NCBI GenBank assembly: GCA_964493505.1
Contig: CAZBNP010000002.1
Span: forward strand, 248,001-312,000
From: Chryseosolibacter sp964493505
GTDB taxonomy: Bacteria > Bacteroidota > Bacteroidia > Cytophagales > Cyclobacteriaceae
Direction: 5' to 3'
DNA length: 64,000 bases
Shown piece by piece: positions 54,290 through 62,710 of this stretch (position 1 is its first letter; the number at the start of each line of letters is the position of its first letter). Position numbers and translations under genes: made by a program. Below the pieces are notes generated by a model that worked only from the letters and a program-made list of their open reading frames with translations, did not search any database and was not told the origin of the DNA.

Positions 54290-55215
54290 ATTGTCTTTAA
54301 TGCCAGATATCCCGCACCATAAACCGCGGCGTCACCGCCCAATGCGGAGGGTTGGAAACTCACCTGCGTACTGCTGACAGGCTGCGCCCATTTTGACGCC
54401 TCGATCTGAATATCCCCGATGAAATCGGTCGCGGGGCCAAACAAGCCGCCACCGAAAATGATCTTCTCCGGATTGAAAATACTGATCAGGTTAGCTGCCC
54501 CCATACCCCAGAACGCCACACACTCGCCGACGACGAATGACGCCAGACTATCGTCGGCTTTGTACGCGTTAAAAACATCATACGCTGTAAGCTTATCACT
54601 ATCAATTTCTCTCAATGACGACTCTCTCGGGTCGGTCTGGAGAACCTGCCGTGTGAATTTGGGTATCCCCGCTCCGGACGCATGGAACTCGAAGCATCCA
54701 CACGATTCGTATTTGCTTTCAAAGGGTTTGGACAGCGCCATCCATCCGATCGCCCCCGCAATATCATCCACCCCCCTGATCAACCGGCCACTATCTACAA
54801 TACCAGCGCCTATTCCTGTCCCGACGGCAATGAAGATCGCGTAGTTACAATCTTTTGCGTTACCCTGCCATTGTTCACCAAAGATGCTGCACGCCCGGTC
54901 ACTATCAATGACGATGGATTGTCGGGGCGCCACCTTCCTTAATTCTTCGAGCAAAGGAAAGTCATCCCAGCCCGGAATATTCGGAGCCCAGACCGTACCG
55001 ACTTGTTGCCTGCTGATTCCCGGCACAGATACACCGATAGAATCGATTGAAAACTCTTTGATCTGCTTGTTAACCTGGTCCTTAATCAGCGCTCCTACTT
55101 CAGAGCCTTTTCGCCCATCCAGCGGGGTAACATCCCTGAGTAGTAGTTCTCCAACGGTCGAAAATACAGCGGTCGCCAATTTTGTTCCTCCGAGGTCAAG
55201 CGCGAGAATTGCCAT
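54286..55215 (-). CDS. ROK-family sugar kinase with reduced zinc motif
   Basis: The 309-residue protein has the ATPase start LALDLGGTKLATAVF, IGVSVPGISR, FIAVGTGIGAGIVDSG and IIFGGGLFGPATDF. In most ROK kinases a His in GEIGH and three Cys (CxCGxxGCxE) bind zinc. Here the region reads GAIGWMALSKPFES and ESCGCFEFHASG, so the His is a Trp and one Cys is missing. Loss of the structural zinc, or a rearranged site, is likely. It is the first gene of a ROK-MFS-SIS operon and divergent from a DeoR regulator. Confidence 0.88.
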   Translation of the reverse strand: MAILALDLGGTKLATAVFSTVGELLLRDVTPLDGRKGSEVGALIKDQVNKQIKEFSIDSIGVSVPGISRQQVGTVWAPNIPGWDDFPLLEELRKVAPRQSIVIDSDRACSIFGEQWQGNAKDCNYAIFIAVGTGIGAGIVDSGRLIRGVDDIAGAIGWMALSKPFESKYESCGCFEFHASGAGIPKFTRQVLQTDPRESSLREIDSDKLTAYDVFNAYKADDSLASFVVGECVAFWGMGAANLISIFNPEKIIFGGGLFGPATDFIGDIQIEASKWAQPVSSTQVSFQPSALGGDAAVYGAGYLALKTI

Positions 55216-55358
55216 GTTTTGGGTTTTATTCAGTGCCGTTTTTTGCTGTTTTTATAAATAAATGTAATATTTACGGCATAATAATGCAACTATTACAGTG
55301 ATTTATCCAGGTAACTGATTAGCCTGGCATCTGAAAACAGCATAATATTGCAATAACC

Positions 55359-56102
55359 ATGCTTTCTGAGGAAAGGCATAAATTCATCTTACAACGAATC
55401 CAGCGAGACCACAAGGTCATTGTCACTGACCTATGTGAATCGCTGGGTGTATCCATGGACACCATCAGACGTGATCTGAAGGAGCTTGAGAAGAAGGGTA
55501 AGGTGGTGAAGGTTCATGGCGGCGCTGTATCACCAACGTTTCAGTACCCGTTTCAACAGCCTCAGGTCTACGCGAAAGAGCAAAAGCAAAATGTGGCGAG
55601 AAAGGCAACTGCGTTGATAAAAAACGGAATGACCATTCTCACCGGAGGAGGAACGGTTATGCTGGAGCTGGCACGCATGCTACCGGAAAATTTAACCGGT
55701 ACGTTTTTTACGGTGAGCCCTCTGGTGGCGCTTGAGGTCGCTCAACGATCGTCGGTAGAGGTTATCCTTCTGGCGGGCAAACTATCCCGCCATTCTTATA
55801 TCTGTACCGGCTCGTCCGTCATCAGCCAGCTTACCGGGATCAAAGCGGACCTCTGCTTAATCGGTACGAATGGGGTCTCGGTTAAAAATGGCGTTACGGA
55901 TAACGATTGGGAAGTGGCTCAGGTAAAAAAAGCGATGCTCCAATCATCGGAGGAAACGGCGTTGCTTTGCATTTCAGAAAAACTCGAAACAGTTCAGACA
56001 ATCCAGGTATGCCGGTTAAAGGACCTTTCATACTTATGCACAGAATTAGCCCCCCATCATGCGCGTTTAAAAAAGTATGACCCGATCCTTGAGATCATGT
56101 GA
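55359..56102 (+). CDS. DeoR/GlpR-family transcriptional regulator
   Basis: The 247-residue protein has an N-terminal HTH (ERHKFILQRIQRDHKVIVTD, VSMDTIRRDLKELEKKGKV, VHGGA) and a C-terminal sugar-phosphate sensor domain (ITILTGGGTVMLELAR-like TILTGGGTVMLELARML, DLCLIGTNGVSVKNGVTD). It is divergent from the ROK-MFS-SIS operon, with 143 bases between the starts. It probably represses that operon until the phosphorylated sugar appears. TATTGCAATA (55346-55355), just before its start, is a small palindrome that could be an operator. Confidence 0.92.
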   Translation: MLSEERHKFILQRIQRDHKVIVTDLCESLGVSMDTIRRDLKELEKKGKVVKVHGGAVSPTFQYPFQQPQVYAKEQKQNVARKATALIKNGMTILTGGGTVMLELARMLPENLTGTFFTVSPLVALEVAQRSSVEVILLAGKLSRHSYICTGSSVISQLTGIKADLCLIGTNGVSVKNGVTDNDWEVAQVKKAMLQSSEETALLCISEKLETVQTIQVCRLKDLSYLCTELAPHHARLKKYDPILEIM

Positions 56103-56234
56103 GTGATCTGCTTTTACGACGATACGAGGGCGCGCTATTTCTGAACGTACAGTCGAAGTTCACCTTAAGCTAGCTCTTAAGGATCTGAAATCCACTCTCG
56201 ACCGCTATCTTCTCGCGCGGACAACCAGGAAGAC

Positions 56235-57545
56235 CTACTCTATCCGAATAGCCTTCAGCTTTTCGCGTTTCCCCTCGGAATGATCCACTGCAACCGCCAC
56301 TGCAACATCGCCGGTGATGTTTACTACCGTTCGGCACATATCGAGTATTCGGTCGGGCGCAACGATCAATGCAATTCCCGCTACGGGAACGCCAATCGCC
56401 TCGAGGACAATCACAAGCATAACCATACCCGCACCGGGCACCCCGGCACTTCCAATGGAAGCAAGCGTCGCGGTCAGGACAATCATGAGCTGATCAGTGA
56501 CCGTCAGGTCGAGACCCAATGCCTGAGCGATAAACACCGCGGCCACAGCCTGATACAAGCACGTTCCATCCATGTTGATGGTGGCACCCAACGGTAATAC
56601 GAAACTGCTTACACCCGGAGAAACACCTAGTTCATCTTCCGCCTGCTTCATCGTTACAGGAAGGGTCGCGGAACTCGAGCTCGTGCTAAAGGCCATTATC
56701 TGCGCCGGTCGTATGCCGCGATAGAATCGTCTGAATTCCATCCGGGAAAACAAGCGGAGAACCGTGGGATATACACCAAAAACCATCACCAGGAGGCCGA
56801 TGAGAACCGTAATGACATACCAGAGCAGGGCATACAGCAACTGGTAGGCACTGTCGGGATCCGCTCCCGCGATCTCGACGATCAATGACATGATCAGCGC
56901 AAAGACGCCATACGGTGCCAGAAACATAATAAAGTCTACAATCTTGATAATGACTTCATTCAACCCGTCAAAAAAAGCAATCACCGGACTGCTCTTTTCT
57001 TTGGGAATGTACAGCAACGCGATACCGACAATGATAGCAAAGAATACTACCTGGAGCATTGCCGAGTTGTCGGTGGCTGCTGCGAAGATGTTTTCCGGGA
57101 CGATGTCTACTATCGGCTTCAACGGACTTTCGTCCTTGAAGAGGGTGGCGTCATCGGCGCTATGTGTAGCACTTTCCGCGTACAGAGACATCAGTTGATC
57201 GCGCGTCGCCGACGGAAGCCGCTCGCCGGGGCGAATCAGGTTCACCATCAGCAACCCCATTGTGACGGCAAGTACAGTCGTGGAAAGATAAAGCGCAATC
57301 GTCTTCCCCCCGATTCTTGACAGCTTGGTAATGTCGCCGAGATTAGCTACGCCTACCACGAGAGACGCGAGCACCAGCGGGAGGGCTATCATCTTCAGTC
57401 CGTTGACAAAGATGGTGCCCACGGGCTTGATATAGTCAATGACAGGCTCCGGGCTCCAACCCAGTCCCTGCCAGATCAGACCGAGAACCAGGCCCAGCAA
57501 AAGGCCGATAATAATCTGCATGTACAACGGGATCTTTTTCATCAT
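56235..57545 (-). CDS. Dicarboxylate/amino acid:cation symporter (DAACS family)
   Basis: The 436-residue inner-membrane carrier is related to GltP/GltPh and DctA. Motifs: IKPVGTIFVNGLKMIALPLV, the Ser-rich hairpin MAFSTSSSSATLPVTMKQAE and LPLGATINMDGTCLYQAVAA with NMDGT of the ion/substrate site. It likely imports glutamate, aspartate or C4-dicarboxylates with Na+ or H+. The gene stands alone between the DeoR regulator and a repeat element. Confidence 0.94.
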   Translation of the reverse strand: MMKKIPLYMQIIIGLLLGLVLGLIWQGLGWSPEPVIDYIKPVGTIFVNGLKMIALPLVLASLVVGVANLGDITKLSRIGGKTIALYLSTTVLAVTMGLLMVNLIRPGERLPSATRDQLMSLYAESATHSADDATLFKDESPLKPIVDIVPENIFAAATDNSAMLQVVFFAIIVGIALLYIPKEKSSPVIAFFDGLNEVIIKIVDFIMFLAPYGVFALIMSLIVEIAGADPDSAYQLLYALLWYVITVLIGLLVMVFGVYPTVLRLFSRMEFRRFYRGIRPAQIMAFSTSSSSATLPVTMKQAEDELGVSPGVSSFVLPLGATINMDGTCLYQAVAAVFIAQALGLDLTVTDQLMIVLTATLASIGSAGVPGAGMVMLVIVLEAIGVPVAGIALIVAPDRILDMCRTVVNITGDVAVAVAVDHSEGKREKLKAIRIE

Positions 57546-57992
57546 CTTTATAAATATTTCCTGACGCTAAAGTCGTCAGGAACTTCTTAACAGCCAAGAA
57601 GAACATTTGGAAGTTGACAGTGACAAAGTGGGAGCTGTTCGTTAAACGGCAAAGAGCAAAAGGCAAAGGGCAACCCGGAACCAAAAAAAACCCATCTTGC
57701 CGCCAACATCGGCCGGGGAGCAACACTCACCTCCGGCATTCCACCATGTCCCCCACGGATTACCCGGATCGGACATAAACCACCACAGACCGTTTTCCGG
57801 GCACACATAAGCGCCCGGCTCCTGAGACAGGTGCGATATTCCTCGCTTTACAACGAAACGCACCAATGAAAGACCGCGTTATCACCGGACATGAATTTTT
57901 GGGGCCGATCGTGATTTGCGAATGGCTACCAATGGTGGAAAATAATTTTGTTTATCCGGGAGAGAAACCTCCTAAATTTAAGAGCATACAGG
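57546..57992. other. Gap with a heptamer repeat element and no supported gene
   Basis: The left part holds a repeat element (57605-57676). The rest (57680-57992) has open frames on both strands: a minus-strand frame with ENGLWWFMSDPGNPWGTWWN, and a plus-strand 45-codon frame from 57866 that overlaps the end of the SCO gene. I recognise neither and leave them unannotated. Confidence 0.5.
57605..57676 (-). repeat. Heptamer repeat element with conserved flank, copy near 57.6 kb
   Basis: ATTTGGAAGTTGAC (57605-57618) and GGGAGCTGTT (57630-57639) are exact inverted copies of the flank of the element at 3408-3591. They are followed by three or four heptamers (GGCAAAGAGCAAAAGGCAAA). So this is the same element in the opposite orientation, with a shorter array. 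Confidence 0.85.
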
Positions 57993-58613
57993 CTACCGGC
58001 TAACAGCTACCGCGTCGACAACTGCTTCAACCGTCTCCGTATAGTCAGTGGCAAGGCCTTCCTGCTGATGAACCATCACACCTCGCTGATCGAAGACGCT
58101 TATGATGTTCGAGTGTGAGAAGTCTATCGGCGAGATGCGGTCGTAGCGAACCGCCACTACGTTGGCAAAGTCGCGTACAGATTCTTCGGTACCCTGGAGA
58201 AATAGCCACCGCGGCTCTTCCATACCGTTTTCAATACTAAACGCTTTCAGTCGCTCGGGAGTATCATAGGTGGGGTCTATGCTGACGAGCACGTACCGCA
58301 CGCCATCGGGAGCTACCGGGGAGACTTTCGACTCAATGGCCTTCATATCCTCCACCAGGCGTGGACAAGCACTCTGGCAAGAAGTGTAGATCATGACGAC
58401 TACGAGTACGTCACCGCTGAGGTCCTGAAAGGTTATCTCCTCACCATCCTGCGTTTTCCAGGGTGTGGCGAGGTGATAGATCGACATTCCGTCGATTTCA
58501 TGGGCCTGTGTTGTAGTTACTTTTTCACCGCCGAAAGGGGCACTTGTCTGGTTCCTCCGATCACAGCCGGCTATCAATACGATGACGAGCATTATCGGAA
58601 GAAATCGTGTCAT
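57993..58613 (-). CDS. SCO1/SenC-family copper chaperone
   Basis: The 206-residue lipoprotein (IVLIAGCDRR) has a thioredoxin-like fold and the copper-binding Cys pair in YTSCQSACPRL plus the conserved His in DFSHSNIISVF. SCO proteins load copper onto cuproenzymes or keep their thiols reduced. As the last gene of the nirK operon, it most likely matures the copper sites of NirK. It starts 2 bases after the FGE-like gene. Confidence 0.92.
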   Translation of the reverse strand: MTRFLPIMLVIVLIAGCDRRNQTSAPFGGEKVTTTQAHEIDGMSIYHLATPWKTQDGEEITFQDLSGDVLVVVMIYTSCQSACPRLVEDMKAIESKVSPVAPDGVRYVLVSIDPTYDTPERLKAFSIENGMEEPRWLFLQGTEESVRDFANVVAVRYDRISPIDFSHSNIISVFDQRGVMVHQQEGLATDYTETVEAVVDAVAVSR

Positions 58614-58615
58614 AG

Positions 58616-59383
58616 CTAAAGCGGTTTATTCGCGTCTGTTGCGCATCGAAAACCCAGGCTCATGAGCGCGAACCGCGCTTTCAGGCTCGACCGCATGGCA
58701 TATCGCATAAACGCGGCATAATTCATGAGATCAGTGGCATTGATCGCCGCGCCACCGCACCAGAGGTTAAAGCTGTTGGTATTGTCAGTCTTGCGCGACT
58801 CACCTGTGAGGATTATCGAATTGAAGTCGTGGGTCCACTCCCACACCAGTCCGTGCAGGTCTTTTACTCCCCAATAGTTTGCAGGTTGATGCCCCACGGT
58901 TTTCAAATGGGAATTGGACGTCTCGTATCCTCTTATCACCCCCTGATTAAAGACACTGTCTTTACGGGCGTCGCGGCGTTGTTCATCAGCCATGGCGGCA
59001 TACTCCCATTCGTCGACGGTAGGAAGGCGTTTACCCTGGCATTCACAATAGGCCTTTGCCGCAAACCACGATACGTTGTTGACTGGAGTGTTCAGCAACG
59101 ACTTTTCAGGGCCATCAGCAGTCCAGCTTCGAAGGTAGTGCTCGTCTGCAAACAAGCGGGGGACTTTGTTTTTTTGCCATTGCGGATACTCCTTCACAAA
59201 CTCCAGGTATTGCGCGTGGGTTACCGGTGTAACGTCGATGTAGAAGTCCTTCACTTCGACGCCAATGTCCTTGTCTCCGTAGAGGGGAACATACGATCCT
59301 CCCTTCACGAGGGCCATACCGACCTCTTGCGCGACGGCCACACTGCATGCTGCAGCTAACAAGAATGAAAATATATACCTCAC
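58616..59383 (-). CDS. SUMF1/FGE-like (formylglycine-generating enzyme family) protein
   Basis: The 255-residue secreted protein (signal FLLAAACSVAVAQ) has the FGE-sulfatase fold: MALVKGGSYVPLYGD, VTPVTHAQYLEFVK, PVNNVSWFAAKAYCEC, GKRLPTVDEWEYAAMA and DLHGLVWEWTHDFN. The catalytic Cys pair of true FGE is not evident near the C-terminus (LWCGGAAINATD, LGFRCATD), and no sulfatase gene is nearby. It is tightly packed between nirK and the SCO gene, so a role in NirK assembly or electron supply is more likely. That role is an inference. Confidence 0.85.
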   Translation of the reverse strand: MRYIFSFLLAAACSVAVAQEVGMALVKGGSYVPLYGDKDIGVEVKDFYIDVTPVTHAQYLEFVKEYPQWQKNKVPRLFADEHYLRSWTADGPEKSLLNTPVNNVSWFAAKAYCECQGKRLPTVDEWEYAAMADEQRRDARKDSVFNQGVIRGYETSNSHLKTVGHQPANYWGVKDLHGLVWEWTHDFNSIILTGESRKTDNTNSFNLWCGGAAINATDLMNYAAFMRYAMRSSLKARFALMSLGFRCATDANKPL

Positions 59384-59385
59384 TT

Positions 59386-60831
59386 CTACCGCTTATCTCT
59401 TCGCGCGCGTACCATTTCAGGTGTCACCAGGGTACTGTTGTTGTCCCAGCTATTGTACACATACGTCAGCACGCTGGCAACCTGATCGTCGTCGAGCACC
59501 TGCGCAGGCATGGCGCTGTTGTACTGCTGTCCGTTTACAGTTATTTCACCGGATAGTCCGTTTAGTATTATATCGATAGCACGATCTGTGTTCGCGTTGA
59601 GATAATCGGACTTAGCCAGCGGGGGGAAAGCATTGGCAAGTCCCGAACCATCCAACTGGTGGCAGGCAATACAGGAACGCGCATAAAGGTTCCTGCCCAG
59701 GTCGATGCGCTCCTGCTTTGTGCGGATGATCTCGGTTCCGATCACCGGCGCATCTGTTATCTGCTCTTGAATTACACTGCCTTCGGGCAGATAAATACCA
59801 TCCATGATTTCTCCGGCGAATACAGTCCTATTGTCGGCACCGGTAACCGATATATTGCCCAGAGCACCTTTATTGAATGCCCTCGTGACGGAGTGGTCTA
59901 CAATCACCAACTCGCCCGGCACCTCCACTTTGAATTCAATGATCGCTGATCCCCCGGCAGGGATAAGCGTGGTTTGCACGTTCTCGTTTACCATGCTACC
60001 CCCTTCAACATAGACGCGGTCCATGATCTCTCCTATCACGTGGAATGACGATACCAGGTTGGGACCACCGTTGCCGACGAACAGGCGCACCGTTTCTCCA
60101 ACCTTTGCGGTAAGCGCATTTTCTCCGGTTAAGGCGTTAACCTTACCATTGAAAACAACATAATCGGGATTCTCATCCATCGCCTTCTGCATGCTGAAGC
60201 TATGGAAACCGGGCTCACCGTTTTTCCCTGACGTGTAGAAGTCACCTTGCATGATATAGTATTCGCGATCGACCGGAGGCAATCCGCCACGGGGCTCTAC
60301 GAGAATCAGTCCGTACATCCCGGTACCGATATGCATCCCTACAGGTGCGGCCGCGCAGTGATAGACATACAACCCGGGATTGATTGTCTTGAACGAAAAC
60401 ACCTTCTCGTGACCAGGCGCTACAAACGACGCTTCCGCACCTCCGCCGGGGCCCGTTACCGCATGCAAGTCAATGTTGTGCGGCAACTTGTTGTCGGGGT
60501 GATTCTGAAGATGGAATTCAACTTCATCACCCACACGGGTGCGGATAAATGATCCGGGCACAGTTCCGCCAAAAGTCCAGAACATAAACGTACTTCCGTC
60601 TGCAATCTCCGCCTCCTTCTCCAGGATCTCCATCTTCACAACCAGCTTTGTAGCGGTTCTGTCGCCGACAGGTTCAGGTACAAACGGCGGGGACGTTAGC
60701 ACCGCTTCCATTTCTCCTCCAACGGGGATCTTCGTGTTGTCTGGATCCTTTTGCTTTTCGCAGGCGGTAAGCATGGAAACCGCCAGCAAAACGGAAACGA
60801 TAGCTTTTTTGGTTCTCAACGGAAAAATCAT
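59386..60831 (-). CDS. nirK: Copper-containing nitrite reductase with C-terminal cytochrome c domain
   Basis: Reduces nitrite to nitric oxide in denitrification (periplasmic, lipid-anchored). The 481-residue product has a lipobox (VSMLTACEK), two cupredoxin domains and a class I cytochrome c domain. Copper ligands: PHNIDLHAVTG (type 1 His, type 2 His and the active-site Asp), YVYHCAAAPVGMH (type 2 His, type 1 Cys, His and Met) and VIVDHSVTRAF (type 2 His). The heme site is SCIACHQ near residue 385, with a distal Met candidate in YNSAMPAQV. The ATG at 60831 is used because a promoter box (60864-60871) lies on top of an upstream ATG at 60870. Confidence 0.94.
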   Translation of the reverse strand: MIFPLRTKKAIVSVLLAVSMLTACEKQKDPDNTKIPVGGEMEAVLTSPPFVPEPVGDRTATKLVVKMEILEKEAEIADGSTFMFWTFGGTVPGSFIRTRVGDEVEFHLQNHPDNKLPHNIDLHAVTGPGGGAEASFVAPGHEKVFSFKTINPGLYVYHCAAAPVGMHIGTGMYGLILVEPRGGLPPVDREYYIMQGDFYTSGKNGEPGFHSFSMQKAMDENPDYVVFNGKVNALTGENALTAKVGETVRLFVGNGGPNLVSSFHVIGEIMDRVYVEGGSMVNENVQTTLIPAGGSAIIEFKVEVPGELVIVDHSVTRAFNKGALGNISVTGADNRTVFAGEIMDGIYLPEGSVIQEQITDAPVIGTEIIRTKQERIDLGRNLYARSCIACHQLDGSGLANAFPPLAKSDYLNANTDRAIDIILNGLSGEITVNGQQYNSAMPAQVLDDDQVASVLTYVYNSWDNNSTLVTPEMVRARRDKR

Positions 60832-60863
60832 GGGACTATCCTTTTTTTGTACGATTTTAATAC

Positions 60864-60871
60864 CAAACATA
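60864..60871 (-). promoter_or_regulatory. -7 box of the nirK promoter
   Basis: TATGTTTG on the minus strand matches TAnnTTTG, with a TTG 20 bases upstream for the -33 element. It places the transcription start about 25 bases before the nirK ATG at 60831. I saw no clear FNR/NnrR palindrome next to it. Confidence 0.55.
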
Positions 60872-60962
60872 AGGATTTTTTGGCGTCAACCCAACCCGGT
60901 GTACCCTGAATCGGGCAATAGAGCCCAAATGAAATTTGTCCGTACATTGGAGAAAAAATACC

Positions 60963-61976
60963 GTGTCAAACCCGGCAAAAATATCGATAATACTCCCGGT
61001 GTTCAACGGGATGCCGTTTATCCGGGAGAGTATCGACAGTCTGCTGCAGCAATCTTTTCAGGACTTTGAATTACTGATCGGCGACGACGGCTCCACAGAT
61101 GATACCCGCGGGGTCATTGACGAATATACCGACAAGAGAATCCGGAGGTACTACCGCGACAACAATGCCGGTAAGGCTGCGACCGTAAATAAATTGTGTC
61201 AACATGCCACGGGTGAATTCATAACCATTCACGATGCCGACGATGTCTCCCATCACAATCGGCTGGCTCTTCAAATGGCGGCTTTTGAAAACGATCCGGA
61301 ACTTGCCATGTGCGGAACATCATTTTATGAAATGGATGCCCATGGACGTATTCTTCAACTGGTAGTGTTGACTGGAAATTACGACCAGATAAAAACGGCA
61401 ATAAGGGAAGGGAGTCAGTTCCACGGTCCTACCGTCGTCTTCCGGCGATCTGTGCTGCCTGCGATCGGAGGTTTGTATCGCAATATCAGGATGGGCGAAG
61501 ATGTAGATTTCACCATGCGTGTCGTCGAAAAGTTCAAGTCCATCAACCTAACGGAAGCGTTGTACTACTATCGCATTCACGCTCAGTCGACTACAAAAGA
61601 TATCAATTACTCCGTTATCCGCGGGCTTTACGAACAAAGACTCATTGTACACCTGGCAAAGGAGCGGGAAACCACCGGTCTCGACAGCCTGATGACCCGT
61701 AATACAGCTACATTTGAAAACCTTTGGGAAGAAGTGCGTCAGGAATACAACGCCAAGCAGTATTATTACATGGGCAAGAGGATCGGTTACCTCCGTTCGG
61801 TAGGTCTGCGAAAAGAAGCGTTACGGTTAATGGGCAACGCCTTACTTTCGGCTATAAAGAAGACTGACCTGAAAATGATCAAAGAGATGCTGTCGCAGTT
61901 CAAGATGTGGGTAATGGAAGAAAAGCGAAAACCATCGCGGCATTATTCGACTCACTCAAAAAGTACACAACGGTGA
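60963..61976 (+). CDS. Family 2 glycosyltransferase
   Basis: The 337-residue GT-A enzyme has ISIILPVFNGMPFIRESIDS, LLIGDDGSTDDTRGVIDEY and the metal-binding ITIHDADDVSHHNRLALQM. A later MGEDVDFTMRVVEKFK fits the catalytic acid. The GTG at 60963 is preceded by GGAG at a good distance, so I prefer it to the TTG at 60936. It starts a tight cluster for a surface glycan. The stop overlaps the next gene start (GTGA). Confidence 0.88.
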   Translation: MSNPAKISIILPVFNGMPFIRESIDSLLQQSFQDFELLIGDDGSTDDTRGVIDEYTDKRIRRYYRDNNAGKAATVNKLCQHATGEFITIHDADDVSHHNRLALQMAAFENDPELAMCGTSFYEMDAHGRILQLVVLTGNYDQIKTAIREGSQFHGPTVVFRRSVLPAIGGLYRNIRMGEDVDFTMRVVEKFKSINLTEALYYYRIHAQSTTKDINYSVIRGLYEQRLIVHLAKERETTGLDSLMTRNTATFENLWEEVRQEYNAKQYYYMGKRIGYLRSVGLRKEALRLMGNALLSAIKKTDLKMIKEMLSQFKMWVMEEKRKPSRHYSTHSKSTQR

Positions 61977-62710
61977 TAAGAAAGATCATACTCTGGGGTT
62001 TGAAAAGGAATTTTCGTGGTTTCGGACTGTTGTCAAAGCTATTTTTTACGCACGGCATTATTACGACCAACCATTACGGAGTGCGGTTGGCGCTTAATCC
62101 GTACGAGAAGATCGACATGAACATCCTCCGCTTTGGAGCATTTGACCGGCCTGTATCGGAGGCACTCCTGGAGAATCTGAAGGGCGACGACATTTTCTGG
62201 GACGTTGGTGCCAACATTGGCATTCATAGCCTGGCAGCGAAAAAAAAGCTGCCGGGCATCCAATGCCATTGCTTCGAGCCGTACTATAAGAATTTCGAAA
62301 AGCTTGTCACCAACGAGTCTCTTAACAACCTGTCATTAGAAAAATACAACTTCGGGCTGTCTGAAAAGAGTAGCGTCGTAGAACTATACACCACCAGGGG
62401 AAATCACGGTCGTACAGGATTTTCGAGCATGGCTGGTTCGGATGCCACAAGCATAAGCGTGTTGACTATCTCCCCCGACGAACTGATCGCGCATCACGGG
62501 TTCAGGGCGCCGGCGGTAATCAAACTGGATACGGAAGGCCACGAATTGCCGATCCTTCGCGGCAGCACCACACTACTGGCATCCCCTACTCTCCGGACAA
62601 TTGTGTATGAATCCTACGAGGACAAAGATCTGGTGGCCGACTTCCTCAAACGATTCAATTTCGCCATTCGTGCAATTGGCGATGGCACCAACTTCGTCGC
62701 TACACGATGA
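61973..62710 (+). CDS. FkbM-family methyltransferase
   Basis: The 245-residue SAM-dependent methyltransferase has IFWDVGANIGIHSLAAKKKL (SAM site), HCFEPYYKNFEKL and APAVIKLDTEGHELPILRG, the FkbM signature. The GTG at 61973 overlaps the upstream stop by four bases; a longer frame from 61907 would overlap it by 70 bases. It probably O-methylates a sugar of the glycan built by the neighbouring transferases. Confidence 0.9.
   Translation: MIRKIILWGLKRNFRGFGLLSKLFFTHGIITTNHYGVRLALNPYEKIDMNILRFGAFDRPVSEALLENLKGDDIFWDVGANIGIHSLAAKKKLPGIQCHCFEPYYKNFEKLVTNESLNNLSLEKYNFGLSEKSSVVELYTTRGNHGRTGFSSMAGSDATSISVLTISPDELIAHHGFRAPAVIKLDTEGHELPILRGSTTLLASPTLRTIVYESYEDKDLVADFLKRFNFAIRAIGDGTNFVATR

Noticed and set aside
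57642..57866. Minus-strand ORF with several Trp residues
   Set aside because: It ends in the heptamer repeat, has no recognisable family and no good start; it may be a gene remnant, but I cannot support it.
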